This document shows, piece after piece, positions 1 through 6,650 of a stretch of DNA of 15,047 nucleotides; positions within the stretch are counted from its first letter, which is position 1, and each line of letters begins with the position of its first letter. The translations under genes and the position numbers were made by a program. Origin of the DNA: Candidatus Hodarchaeota archaeon (lineage in GTDB: Archaea > Asgardarchaeota > Heimdallarchaeia > Hodarchaeales > YT1-039); the NCBI GenBank assembly GCA_016840025.1, contig JAEOTF010000146.1, positions 1 to 15,047 of the forward strand, given 5' to 3'. The notes beneath the pieces were generated by a model. The model did not search any database. It was not told the origin of the DNA and worked only from the letters and a program-made list of their open reading frames with translations.

Positions 1-1679
1 GAGTAATCTCTTGATAATTGAAATAATGAAGCCAACTTTAAAAGGATGATCTCAAGTCTTAAAAAGGTTGCACGAAAAATTTCAGAATCTAGCTGCTGTG
101 CTTGCTCCATATGCATTTCACCCCACTTAATAATTTCAGATTTAACTTTTGAAAAACTAATTTCTTTGGCTTCTAATGAGTCTAGCTTTGTTAGCATTTT
201 CATGATTTCTGGATTCAGATTTAATTTTACTGGCCAATGATATCTCCTTTTACTTTCAGGCGCCGGGATAAAAAGGAATCGCGTCCAAAGGCCGCCTTGG
301 AAATCGACTTTTCTTAACTTTGTAGTGAACCAATCTGTAACTCCTGCAGCTAAAATACAAAGTATAGGATTTTCCAAAATTATTAACTCATTCTCCGATT
401 TAATCCTCCGCTTCCAAATTTCTTTGAAATCAAATATATCCGTCAGAAGTTCCGCTATCCCTCTGCTATATTCCTTACCCATTAAAAATTCTTTGACCTG
501 ATTAAATTCTCTCCAAAAGATAATCCCCCTGGGCTGCTCTTTTAAAATCACAAACAACGCTTCTGGAGTAAAACTTTCAGGGAGACATAAAGTGTCATTC
601 GCTTTTTTTAAATAAGAATTAGCGATATCTAAGCAAACCGTTTTTCTATAGAATGTAGAAGGCGCTAATAGGAGAATATATAGATTAAGGTGTGTTTTAA
701 GCGGATAATAAAAATAGAATTTAGAGAGAACCGCAGACAATAAACTAATTCCAGAGAAAATGATAAATACTTTTGGAGCGTCGGTAGATCTTACAACAGT
801 ATTACAGTAAAACCTAAGAAATTCATTATTAATTAATAATTTTTCATTCGAGGTATTGCTCGAAGTTCTGTTATCAAATGAAGGTGCTTTCTGATAAATT
901 TTAATAAGTCTTTCCATTTTCTCAGATTCCCCAATTTTACTCATCATCTCGAACCAGTCCGTTATGTCCTGACCTTTTTCATTTAAACAAGGGAGGCTTA
1001 AAATCTTCACCTTTTTTGCTACGGATAAGAGATCCTCAGCTCTCTTCTGAGCAATACTTTCTTCGCCTTTATCTAAACAAATTACAACCTCTTTATCTTT
1101 GAAATAATGATTATAACCAGGCTGCCAATCTTCAACTCCAAAAGGAGAGGTTGTTGAACAAATATTAAGCTTCTCTAAAGTATCAGCATCCTTTTCCCCC
1201 TCTACCAACCAAACCGTAGAGCTTTTATTTACTTCTGGAAGTCTATAAATAACTTTTTTTATTCCTTTGAGATTATAGACCCAACGACCATTTACTTTCT
1301 GCCGACAGACAAAACTCTTAGGCTCATATCTAATCTTTTGGAATAATTGCTTCCCATTTTCATCAGTATAATCATAAATTGCTTTTATCTTTTTCTTCTC
1401 ACTAATATTTTCTAGTCCAAATTCTTTTATTAATTTTTTTATAGCTTCACCCTTCGTTAGACTTAATCTATTCATTACATAATGAATGATATTTCCACCT
1501 TCTCTACAGGCATGACAATACCAGAGCCAAGTTCCATCTTCCTTTGGATTAACACTCATAGATGCAACTTGATCATCATGAAAACAGCATTTCGTCATAT
1601 TATCGTTAAACTCGTGCCTAAGAGATTTCATGAATTCCTTTAAATTTATCTTGCATAGTTCTAGTATTTCTTTGTCCAT
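1..1679 (-). CDS. CHC2 zinc-finger/TOPRIM/DUF3987-type primase-helicase (3' end beyond window)
   Basis: An open frame of 559 codons starts at ATG 1679 and reaches the window edge without a stop, so the C-terminus is missing. A CHC2 zinc finger lies at residues 31-58 (C31, H34, C55, C58). A TOPRIM-like segment follows, with VEGEKDA at about 159-165 and CLDKGEES at 201-208, then the GQDITDW motif that usually closes the domain in this class. The rest resembles DUF3987 helicase-like regions, with a P-loop-like APSTFYRKT at 339-347. Proteins of this architecture prime and unwind DNA for phage, plasmid and integrative-element replication. Oddities: the usual second acidic residue of the TOPRIM DxD is Gly205 followed by Glu206, and the P-loop has RKT instead of GKT. 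It is the last visible gene of a leftward operon, 34 bases after the methyltransferase stop. Domain naming is by eye; CHC2/TOPRIM is firm, DUF3987 is likely. Confidence 0.85.
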   Translation of the reverse strand, partial: MDKEILELCKINLKEFMKSLRHEFNDNMTKCCFHDDQVASMSVNPKEDGTWLWYCHACREGGNIIHYVMNRLSLTKGEAIKKLIKEFGLENISEKKKIKAIYDYTDENGKQLFQKIRYEPKSFVCRQKVNGRWVYNLKGIKKVIYRLPEVNKSSTVWLVEGEKDADTLEKLNICSTTSPFGVEDWQPGYNHYFKDKEVVICLDKGEESIAQKRAEDLLSVAKKVKILSLPCLNEKGQDITDWFEMMSKIGESEKMERLIKIYQKAPSFDNRTSSNTSNEKLLINNEFLRFYCNTVVRSTDAPKVFIIFSGISLLSAVLSKFYFYYPLKTHLNLYILLLAPSTFYRKTVCLDIANSYLKKANDTLCLPESFTPEALFVILKEQPRGIIFWREFNQVKEFLMGKEYSRGIAELLTDIFDFKEIWKRRIKSENELIILENPILCILAAGVTDWFTTKLRKVDFQGGLWTRFLFIPAPESKRRYHWPVKLNLNPEIMKMLTKLDSLEAKEISFSKVKSEIIKWGEMHMEQAQQLDSEIFRATFLRLEIILLKLASLFQLSRDY

Positions 1680-1713
1680 TACTTTCTATGCTCTCTTACA
1701 AATACTTATTAAT

Positions 1714-2922
1714 CTAGTTTCCCAAAATCTCTCTAAAGCGCTCCTTGCTTATTTCAATGGCATTGGGATCGCAGTCAATTCCAATAAATAATCTATGCTT
1801 TTTTAGAGCGACAACTCCCGTTGTTCCACTGCCAAGGAAAGGATCACAGATCGTCTCCCCTGGACTTGTGAAGCGCTCTACTATATCAGCCATTCCACTT
1901 TCAGATTGACCCCACTCATGAAATCGCTTATCTGGAGCTTCACTCTTGAAAATGTCCGGAATCCAGTCGCTTTTGTATTCTCCTTTCACAAACCATAACA
2001 ATGGCTTCCAATTCGATCTAACCTTTCGAGGAAATATCTGAGCTGTTGCCCCTGGCATGATGTAGGCACAACACCAATGCCAGCTTAAATGTCTGTTTAA
2101 TTTATTAATAACTTCTGGAAGCCAAAAATGACCTACCATGACAATTAGAGAGCCACCATATTTAAGAACTCCAACAGCAAATTCACCAAGGATGCTGTAT
2201 AAGTGTAGATATTTTTTTGCATAAGGAGGATCAGTTATAATCCAATCAACAGATTCCTTGTCAACTTGTGAACCAACTTCAGCAAGATCCCCGCAAATAA
2301 GTCGGAATCTCTCTGTGCTATCAGGAAATTCAGGAACGGCAGCCTTTCGATCTTTATATGCGGCTCGTTGTTTTTCTTTTCTAATCCTAGTGAATTGAAG
2401 ATTGATACTTGATTTTCCCCGCCGAAGATCTTCTTTTGTTTTATCATCAGCATAGTCACTAATATATTTTGCTTTATAGATCGTATCTTTACCTACGCCT
2501 GCAAGTTTAGCTACTATTTCAACGGTCTTACCCTGTTCTGATTGCAGAACAGGGTTATCTAATTTTTTTCCCGCCAACATTCGCTTTTTTGCTTTTTTTG
2601 CAACTAAAGGCTCTAGCTCCTGAGCTAATTCGCATCTTTGATATAGTGTCAAGTTACGTCTAGCAAGTTGATTCTTTATAATCCATATTTTTGCTGCATT
2701 CCGATCAGGTAGATCTATCTTCATCACCTGAAATTCAATGTCATGTTGCTTGCAAATCTCGTAACGTGTATGACCATCAAGTATTTTCCCTTGCCAAATA
2801 ACCAAGGCATCACGACAACCTTCATTAAGTATGCTTTGTTCAAGCAATGCTCGTTCTTCTAAAGAAAGGGGCGAAATTAACTCTTGAAACTCAGGATCTA
2901 TCCTCATCTGATATCTTGACAT
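1714..2922 (-). CDS. ParB-like domain fused to DNA methyltransferase
   Basis: 402 residues. The N-terminal third is a ParB/Spo0J-type nuclease-fold domain with the signature DGHTRYEI at 49-56, followed by a helical, probably DNA-binding region (about 90-180). The C-terminal half is a DNA methyltransferase in the permuted (beta-type) order: catalytic DPPY at 231-234 comes before the SAM-binding motif DPFLGSGTTG at 360-369 and GID at 381-383. All key motifs look intact, so it is probably active on adenine N6 or cytosine N4. Such ParB-methylase fusions are common orphan methylases on phages and integrative elements, where they are thought to modify the element's own DNA or affect its expression. 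No partner endonuclease is seen. It sits 20 bases after the HTH gene in the leftward operon. Start ATG 2922 has only a weak AGGT-type ribosome site. Base specificity cannot be read from sequence. Confidence 0.9.
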   Translation of the reverse strand: MSRYQMRIDPEFQELISPLSLEERALLEQSILNEGCRDALVIWQGKILDGHTRYEICKQHDIEFQVMKIDLPDRNAAKIWIIKNQLARRNLTLYQRCELAQELEPLVAKKAKKRMLAGKKLDNPVLQSEQGKTVEIVAKLAGVGKDTIYKAKYISDYADDKTKEDLRRGKSSINLQFTRIRKEKQRAAYKDRKAAVPEFPDSTERFRLICGDLAEVGSQVDKESVDWIITDPPYAKKYLHLYSILGEFAVGVLKYGGSLIVMVGHFWLPEVINKLNRHLSWHWCCAYIMPGATAQIFPRKVRSNWKPLLWFVKGEYKSDWIPDIFKSEAPDKRFHEWGQSESGMADIVERFTSPGETICDPFLGSGTTGVVALKKHRLFIGIDCDPNAIEISKERFREILGN

Positions 2923-2942
2923 TATGAATGTTTACCTACATC

Positions 2943-3182
2943 TCAATTTTTAAGATTCAATTCTCCATTCCAAATTTTCTCATTCCAATTGTTGCATTCA
3001 ACTCTGCTAGCACTGATCAACTGGTCGATCTCGTTTCTATTAAAAAGAACCTTTCCATTTAATTTGTAAAAAGGAATCTTTTTTTGATAACACCACCCGT
3101 AGATTGTATACACTGAAACTTTTAAATATTGTGCTAATTGTCTAACGCCCAAATATTCAATTTTCTCTTTAGTTCTTTTCAA
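2943..3182 (-). CDS. Excisionase/AlpA-like helix-turn-helix protein
   Basis: 79 residues. A MerR/excisionase-type winged HTH occupies about residues 10-57: LGVRQLAQYLKVSVYTIYGW, then a wing KIPFYKLNGKVLFNRNEIDQLI (given here in two parts as helix pair and wing). This pattern belongs to the HTH_17/excisionase group, small DNA-binding proteins that act as excision directionality factors or regulators on mobile elements. The start is TTG at 3182; no other start lies in the frame, and AAGGGA about 6 bases upstream is a good ribosome binding site. The gene begins 3 bases after the repressor stop, so the two are probably translationally coupled. Whether it acts as an excisionase is inference, because no integrase or attachment site is visible in the window. 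Confidence 0.82.
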   Translation of the reverse strand: MKRTKEKIEYLGVRQLAQYLKVSVYTIYGWCYQKKIPFYKLNGKVLFNRNEIDQLISASRVECNNWNEKIWNGELNLKN

Positions 3183-3185
3183 GAA

Positions 3186-3404
3186 TTATCCCTTTCTTCC
3201 CTTTCTATCTTCATTTTCTGTTGGGAAAAGCTCATCAACTGTAGATCCTAAAACTCTAGCGACTCGCTTTTTTACTTCTAAGGACACCCTGTCATGAAAT
3301 CCATTTTCTAGAGCCCAAACCCAAGTCAAAGAAATATGTGCTCTTTTAGCTAAATCAATTTGGCGCAATCTTTTAATTATTCTTTGATCTTTCATTTTGT
3401 TCAT
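3186..3404 (-). CDS. XRE-family helix-turn-helix repressor
   Basis: I choose the start at ATG 3404 (72 residues). The frame stays open to 3539, but the extra N-terminal stretch is Ile/Phe-rich, does not resemble a repressor, covers the promoter and overlaps the divergent gene. AGAG sits 6 bases before ATG 3404; the next ATG (3395) has no ribosome site. The protein is a lambda-Cro/C1-type HTH: RLRQIDLAKRAHISLTWVWA followed by LENGFHDRVSLEVKKRVARV and a short charged tail. It is a likely autorepressor controlling its own leftward operon and perhaps the divergent gene at 3501. No protease-like C-terminal domain is present, so it is a single-domain regulator. Confidence 0.85.
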   Translation of the reverse strand: MNKMKDQRIIKRLRQIDLAKRAHISLTWVWALENGFHDRVSLEVKKRVARVLGSTVDELFPTENEDRKGRKG

Positions 3405-3438
3405 TTTTTTCTCTATTGATTCTTTTATTACAATAATT

Positions 3439-3467
3439 ATAATAATTGCGAACATATACTTAGTCAA
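3439..3467 (-). promoter_or_regulatory. Promoter of the leftward replication/control operon
   Basis: Read on the minus strand, TTGACT (3462-3467) is followed by exactly 17 bases and then TATTAT (3439-3444). This is a strong sigma70-type match lying about 35 bases before the repressor ATG at 3404. The predicted transcript would start near 3432. The 17-base spacer contains the 11-base AATTGCGAACA sequence, a natural place for an operator. Prediction by eye. Confidence 0.65.
3444..3454 (+). repeat. AATTGCGAACA copy 1, possible operator
   Basis: An 11-base sequence inside the spacer of the predicted repressor promoter. It recurs exactly at 4823-4833 upstream of the NTPase gene. A site here would be covered by RNA polymerase, so a bound repressor would block the promoter. 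Operator function is inference; no full palindrome is visible around it. Confidence 0.3.
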
Positions 3468-3500
3468 AAACTGTTCAATAAAGCCTTTTGGAGTTTTAAT

Positions 3501-4541
3501 ATGGATAAAGCAAAAGTTAAAATGATTGAATATTGCCAATCTAAATCACCAGAAAGTTTGAAGAAATTTATTCATAAAGCTATTGATGATTTAAATAGCA
3601 TGATCAATTTTTCTAATCCAAAGCATGCAGTTTCTAAAGTTATTCAATACGCCGGTTATTTGGCTTGCATAGAGAAAGAAGAAAGAGACTATAAAAAGTC
3701 AAAAATAGCCACAATAACATTTATAAGTGCCCACGAATTAGTAAAGGAAAACCTTCTTTATGTGCGAAGCTTGCGAAAAGCACTATTTGGGACAGAAACT
3801 CCTCCTTTCCCCTTCTCATTTGATACGCCAGATAATTGGGAGAAGGCTATTGATTGGTTAAAAGAAGAAGAGAAAAAAGAATCCAGTCCAATACGCAAAG
3901 AAATCAAAAAAAAAGAAGAAGAAAGGTTAAAAGTAAAGAGTGAGCTTTTAGTTGTTTTAAAAAAATATTCTGAACTGACTCATTGCAAATGGGAGATCAA
4001 ATCTAAAAAAAATAATATTCATTATCCAGGAAGAAACGGCTATATAGAGAAAAAGCCTGTTTGGGATGACACAAAGTTAGGAGATCTAGAAAAAGGAGTT
4101 AAAATAATTTTTAAAGAGACAAATTTTCCCAAAGCTTCCATATTAATGTTTATCTTAACAGGAATCGAACCATTAGTTCCAAGCTTTAGCCTGAGTGAAG
4201 AAATAAGTACGGGGAAAAAATCTATAAGCATAGATATATACAAAAATTTGCACAGCAATGAATCCCTTTCTTTAAACCGTTATATAAAAAAAATGACAAA
4301 AGTAAGAATAAAAGAACTTTCAAAAAACCAGCAAGAAATATATGACATGATAGAAGAAGAAGGAGGCGTTCCACCCGAAGGAAAAATGAAATTTTATGGA
4401 AAAATATTAAAAAAATGGAATGAACTTCATCCCAGAAAACAAATGTCTACTCCTGATTTTATTCGCATGAATTATAGGAGAACGTTAGTTCATCTTGAAA
4501 GAACACGAAGGCTTGAGCCTTCGCTTATTTTGGAAAAATGA
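3501..4541 (+). CDS. Hypothetical Lys/Glu-rich protein with a possible C-terminal winged-helix segment
   Basis: 346 residues, not recognised. ATG 3501 has GGAG 7 bases upstream. Residues about 1-110 are mixed helical. A strongly charged, probably coiled-coil stretch follows (about 115-155, WLKEEEKKE to EEERLKVKSE). A middle part contains short beta-like hydrophobic runs such as KASILMFILTGIEPLVP. The end (about 275-346, starting LSKNQQEIYDMIEEEGGVPP) resembles a small helical/winged-helix DNA-binding fold, but this is only a shape impression. It is divergent from the repressor, in the position an early phage or plasmid gene often takes, so it may be a replication or regulatory accessory protein. 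Base composition is as AT-rich as the leftward operon, so it probably belongs to the same element. No signal peptide or membrane helix is seen. Confidence 0.7.
   Translation: MDKAKVKMIEYCQSKSPESLKKFIHKAIDDLNSMINFSNPKHAVSKVIQYAGYLACIEKEERDYKKSKIATITFISAHELVKENLLYVRSLRKALFGTETPPFPFSFDTPDNWEKAIDWLKEEEKKESSPIRKEIKKKEEERLKVKSELLVVLKKYSELTHCKWEIKSKKNNIHYPGRNGYIEKKPVWDDTKLGDLEKGVKIIFKETNFPKASILMFILTGIEPLVPSFSLSEEISTGKKSISIDIYKNLHSNESLSLNRYIKKMTKVRIKELSKNQQEIYDMIEEEGGVPPEGKMKFYGKILKKWNELHPRKQMSTPDFIRMNYRRTLVHLERTRRLEPSLILEK
4506..4531 (+). terminator. Hairpin with T-rich tail inside the 3' end of the hypothetical gene
   Basis: CGAAGGCTTGAGCCTTCG (4506-4523) forms a perfect 7-base-pair stem with a TTGA loop (arms of 8 bases around TG at DNA level). 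It is followed by CTTATTTT. It looks like a Rho-independent terminator, but it overlaps the last codons (RRLEPSLILEK) of the gene ending at 4541. The T run is broken, so strength is uncertain. Confidence 0.45.
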
Positions 4542-4624
4542 ATACACATTCCTATTTAAACAATTCTCGTTCAGAAAGATAAATTTAAGATTTAATTATT
4601 TTCTCTATATTTTCCAAAATAACA

Positions 4625-4690
4625 GGGAAATCTGTAGACGGAGTGGAGTTATCTGTATATTTCCCATCCGGGAATCGCATGTCCGGCTGA
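4625..4690 (+). other. Possible structured RNA element
   Basis: GGGAAAT (4625-4631) pairs with ATTTCCC (4659-4665) around a 27-base loop. Directly after it, CCGG (4668-4671) can pair with CCGG (4683-4686) around GAATCGCATGT. ATCTGTA occurs twice, at 4630-4636 and 4651-4657. Short stretches resemble group II intron domain V (GGGAAATCTG and TCGCATGTCCGG), but the lower stem of that domain is not formed and no reverse transcriptase is nearby. It may be a leader element, an intron scar or chance. Confidence 0.25.
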
Positions 4691-4822
4691 TTACTTGCTA
4701 TCTCATGGAGATTCTGAGGACTGGATAACATTATGAAGGAAGAGAATATTATCGTTTATTTGAGAAATGAATTAGATTTTAAATGCAGAGGTTGCAAGTT
4801 AAGAAGTCTGTAGTAGTTTCAA

Positions 4823-4833
4823 AATTGCGAACA
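4823..4833 (+). repeat. AATTGCGAACA copy 2, possible operator
   Basis: Exact second copy of the 11-base sequence found inside the repressor promoter. It lies 47 bases upstream of the GTG start of the NTPase gene. If it is an operator, the XRE repressor could also silence the NTPase. Short AT-containing repeats can occur by chance. Confidence 0.25.
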
Positions 4834-4880
4834 AAATCTGATATGACCCTTACTCACTTTGAAATCAATTATTTACTATA

Positions 4881-6476
4881 GTGGAACTTCCTTATAAAAT
4901 AAAAAGTGAAATGGAAAGCCCAGAACTCCGATCAGGTATTTCGAGGCTCTTTCGCGGAAGAGAAATTCTCGGCCAATCAGTGGAATTAGAACATGAGGAC
5001 GGATTCACCATCCCTTCACGATTTCTTTTAACAATGAGTGAAATGCTTGCTAAATATAGTGCTATTCTAGTTACCTCACGTCCCTGGATGGGCAAAACTG
5101 TCATTTCAGAACAATTAGAGAAGCATTTGATTCGAATGCGGGAGAAATTAGGTCACCCAGAAAATTTTGGCGAATATATCCACCGTACTCCCCTTGAACA
5201 ATACAGCCCCCGAGATCCTATTCTTCCTGAGTGGTGGGATTCTTGGCAAAAAGGTGATGAGCGCGCTTGCTGGATCATCGATGCACTTGATGAAGGACAT
5301 TGTCGGGAGCCTAATATTTGTGATCATCTGATGAATAGACTAAGAAAATTAAATACATCTGCTCTTAAACGATTGCGTCTCGTAATGTTTGCTCGAGAAG
5401 CTGAGTTACCATCTGGTGTAAAAGAAGGATTGGACTCATTCTTCGGAAAAGAATTTTTATATGCCGAACTTCTCCCCCTTGATAAAAAAAACGCAATTTC
5501 AATTGTAGGAGGCCAAGAAAAGCTTGACCTTGCAATTGAAATCATTAAAAGATGCCCTTTAGAAGATGTAGCAGGCATTCCTGCAGCATTAAGATTCATT
5601 TGCCAACAACCAATAGGAGCTGATTTATCTGAAGTTGATGTATCGCAAGGCGTCTTAAAACAACTATTGAAAGAACATAACAAATATAGGCTAGAAAGAT
5701 TCACAACTGAGCTTGAACATCGCTTTAGGGCCGCTGCTCACATCGCAGTTATAATAACATTTGCTAATATAATTGAATTTGGAAATGAGAATGCGAACTA
5801 CAGAAGCCCTTCAATTGAAGATTTTATCAGCGCCGATCCGATTCCTGGAGGTCCAAATCGACCAGCAGCAAGAGAGGCGATAAAAACAATGATGTTCTTA
5901 AGTACTTCTTCAGGTTATAGGTTTGCTCAGAAAAATATACAGGAATGGATGTGTGCCTTTGGCTTGGAGAATATACCCCTAGGTAAGCTAAAGCCTCTGA
6001 TTACTGATGAGACAGGCGCATTAGCTCCTCATTACAAAGAAATAATATCATTGCTGTTTAAAATTACAAAACAAAACGAAGTCCAACAGTGGTTGATTGA
6101 GCAGTCAGGTGGCCTCTTGGCAAGTTCCGATTCGACTAAATGGAGTCTGACAGAAGCGATTCGCGTACTAGATCATTTGGAAAAGATTGCTTCAGAGTCT
6201 CCATGGAAATTACACCTTTTTAAAAATCAACATCATGAATTATTTAATACGGCAGGCATCGGATTAGTTCTTAAAAAGAGAATCAATGATTTTACCAAGT
6301 CAAAGACCGTTAGAGTACTTTTAATTGACATTGCAAAGAATGTTAGAGCTAAAGAGATTGTTCCAATTGCAATCAATATCCTGAAGGATCAAAAGCAAGA
6401 CGAATATTTACGTCGATCAGCCGCAGCGGCAATCTGTTCTCTGGGGACTAACGAACAACTGAAGACACTTGAATAA
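4881..6476 (+). CDS. NACHT/STAND-type NTPase, N-terminal piece of an interrupted NTPase-nuclease
   Basis: 531 residues from GTG 4881. No ribosome site precedes GTG; ATG 4911 (residue 11) is an alternative with weak AAGTGA. After a short N-terminus (about 60 residues, with no effector domain) comes Walker A SRPWMGKT (66-73; the usual first Gly is Ser). Walker B follows as WIIDALDEG (131-139), the acidic DxxDE-type pattern typical of NACHT/STAND ATPases. Then come a sensor-like RLVMFARE (166-173) and GIPAALRF (232-239), which matches the GxP motif of the STAND winged-helix/ARC region. The rest is helical. STAND NTPases sense phage or stress signals and oligomerise to activate an attached effector. 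The frame ends at TAA 6474-6476, but the same frame continues open to 8951, so this is probably the truncated front half of one protein. Confidence 0.8.
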   Translation: MELPYKIKSEMESPELRSGISRLFRGREILGQSVELEHEDGFTIPSRFLLTMSEMLAKYSAILVTSRPWMGKTVISEQLEKHLIRMREKLGHPENFGEYIHRTPLEQYSPRDPILPEWWDSWQKGDERACWIIDALDEGHCREPNICDHLMNRLRKLNTSALKRLRLVMFAREAELPSGVKEGLDSFFGKEFLYAELLPLDKKNAISIVGGQEKLDLAIEIIKRCPLEDVAGIPAALRFICQQPIGADLSEVDVSQGVLKQLLKEHNKYRLERFTTELEHRFRAAAHIAVIITFANIIEFGNENANYRSPSIEDFISADPIPGGPNRPAAREAIKTMMFLSTSSGYRFAQKNIQEWMCAFGLENIPLGKLKPLITDETGALAPHYKEIISLLFKITKQNEVQQWLIEQSGGLLASSDSTKWSLTEAIRVLDHLEKIASESPWKLHLFKNQHHELFNTAGIGLVLKKRINDFTKSKTVRVLLIDIAKNVRAKEIVPIAINILKDQKQDEYLRRSAAAAICSLGTNEQLKTLE

Positions 6477-6650
6477 TTTGTTAAAAATTCACGCCCAAAA
6501 TCAAGGGTAGAAAAGGATTCAATTTCTGCTATTATTCTCGAACTCCTTCAACGTAACCAATGGACGATTCCACAAGCATATAATTATGTACCAGAAACAG
6601 ATGACGATATTATCGACCATACCAACATTCTTTATAGTCAACTAAAGCAA

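Larger units (their letters stand above)
4542..4880. other. Gene-poor spacer between the mobile module and the NTPase gene
   Basis: No convincing gene lies in these 339 bases. The left half is very AT-rich. From about 4620 to 4720 there is a GC-richer patch full of short inverted repeats (separate entry). A 26-codon ATG frame (4733-4813, ending in CRGCKLRSL) has a poorly placed GAGGA and is not supported. A second copy of AATTGCGAACA lies at 4823-4833. No good sigma70 promoter was found for the NTPase gene; TATAGT at 4877-4882 overlaps its start and is likely chance. Confidence 0.6.

Noticed and set aside
46..240. 64-residue plus-strand frame
   Set aside because: It is antisense to the primase-helicase frame, which shows clear domains.
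3405..3539. N-terminal extension of the XRE repressor
   Set aside because: It covers the predicted promoter and overlaps the divergent gene. The extension is Ile/Phe-rich with no family resemblance, and ATG 3404 has a ribosome site.
4625..4690. Group II intron domain V
   Set aside because: Only the upper hairpin and part of the 3' strand resemble it. The basal stem does not pair and there is no reverse transcriptase in the window.
4495..4728. 77-residue frame overlapping the end of the hypothetical gene
   Set aside because: Its start lies inside another gene, it has no ribosome site, and its composition is unlike a protein. It only reflects open AT-rich sequence.
4733..4813. 26-residue frame with a CxxC pair
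   Set aside because: Too short, GAGGA is 12 bases from the ATG, and nothing in the context supports it.
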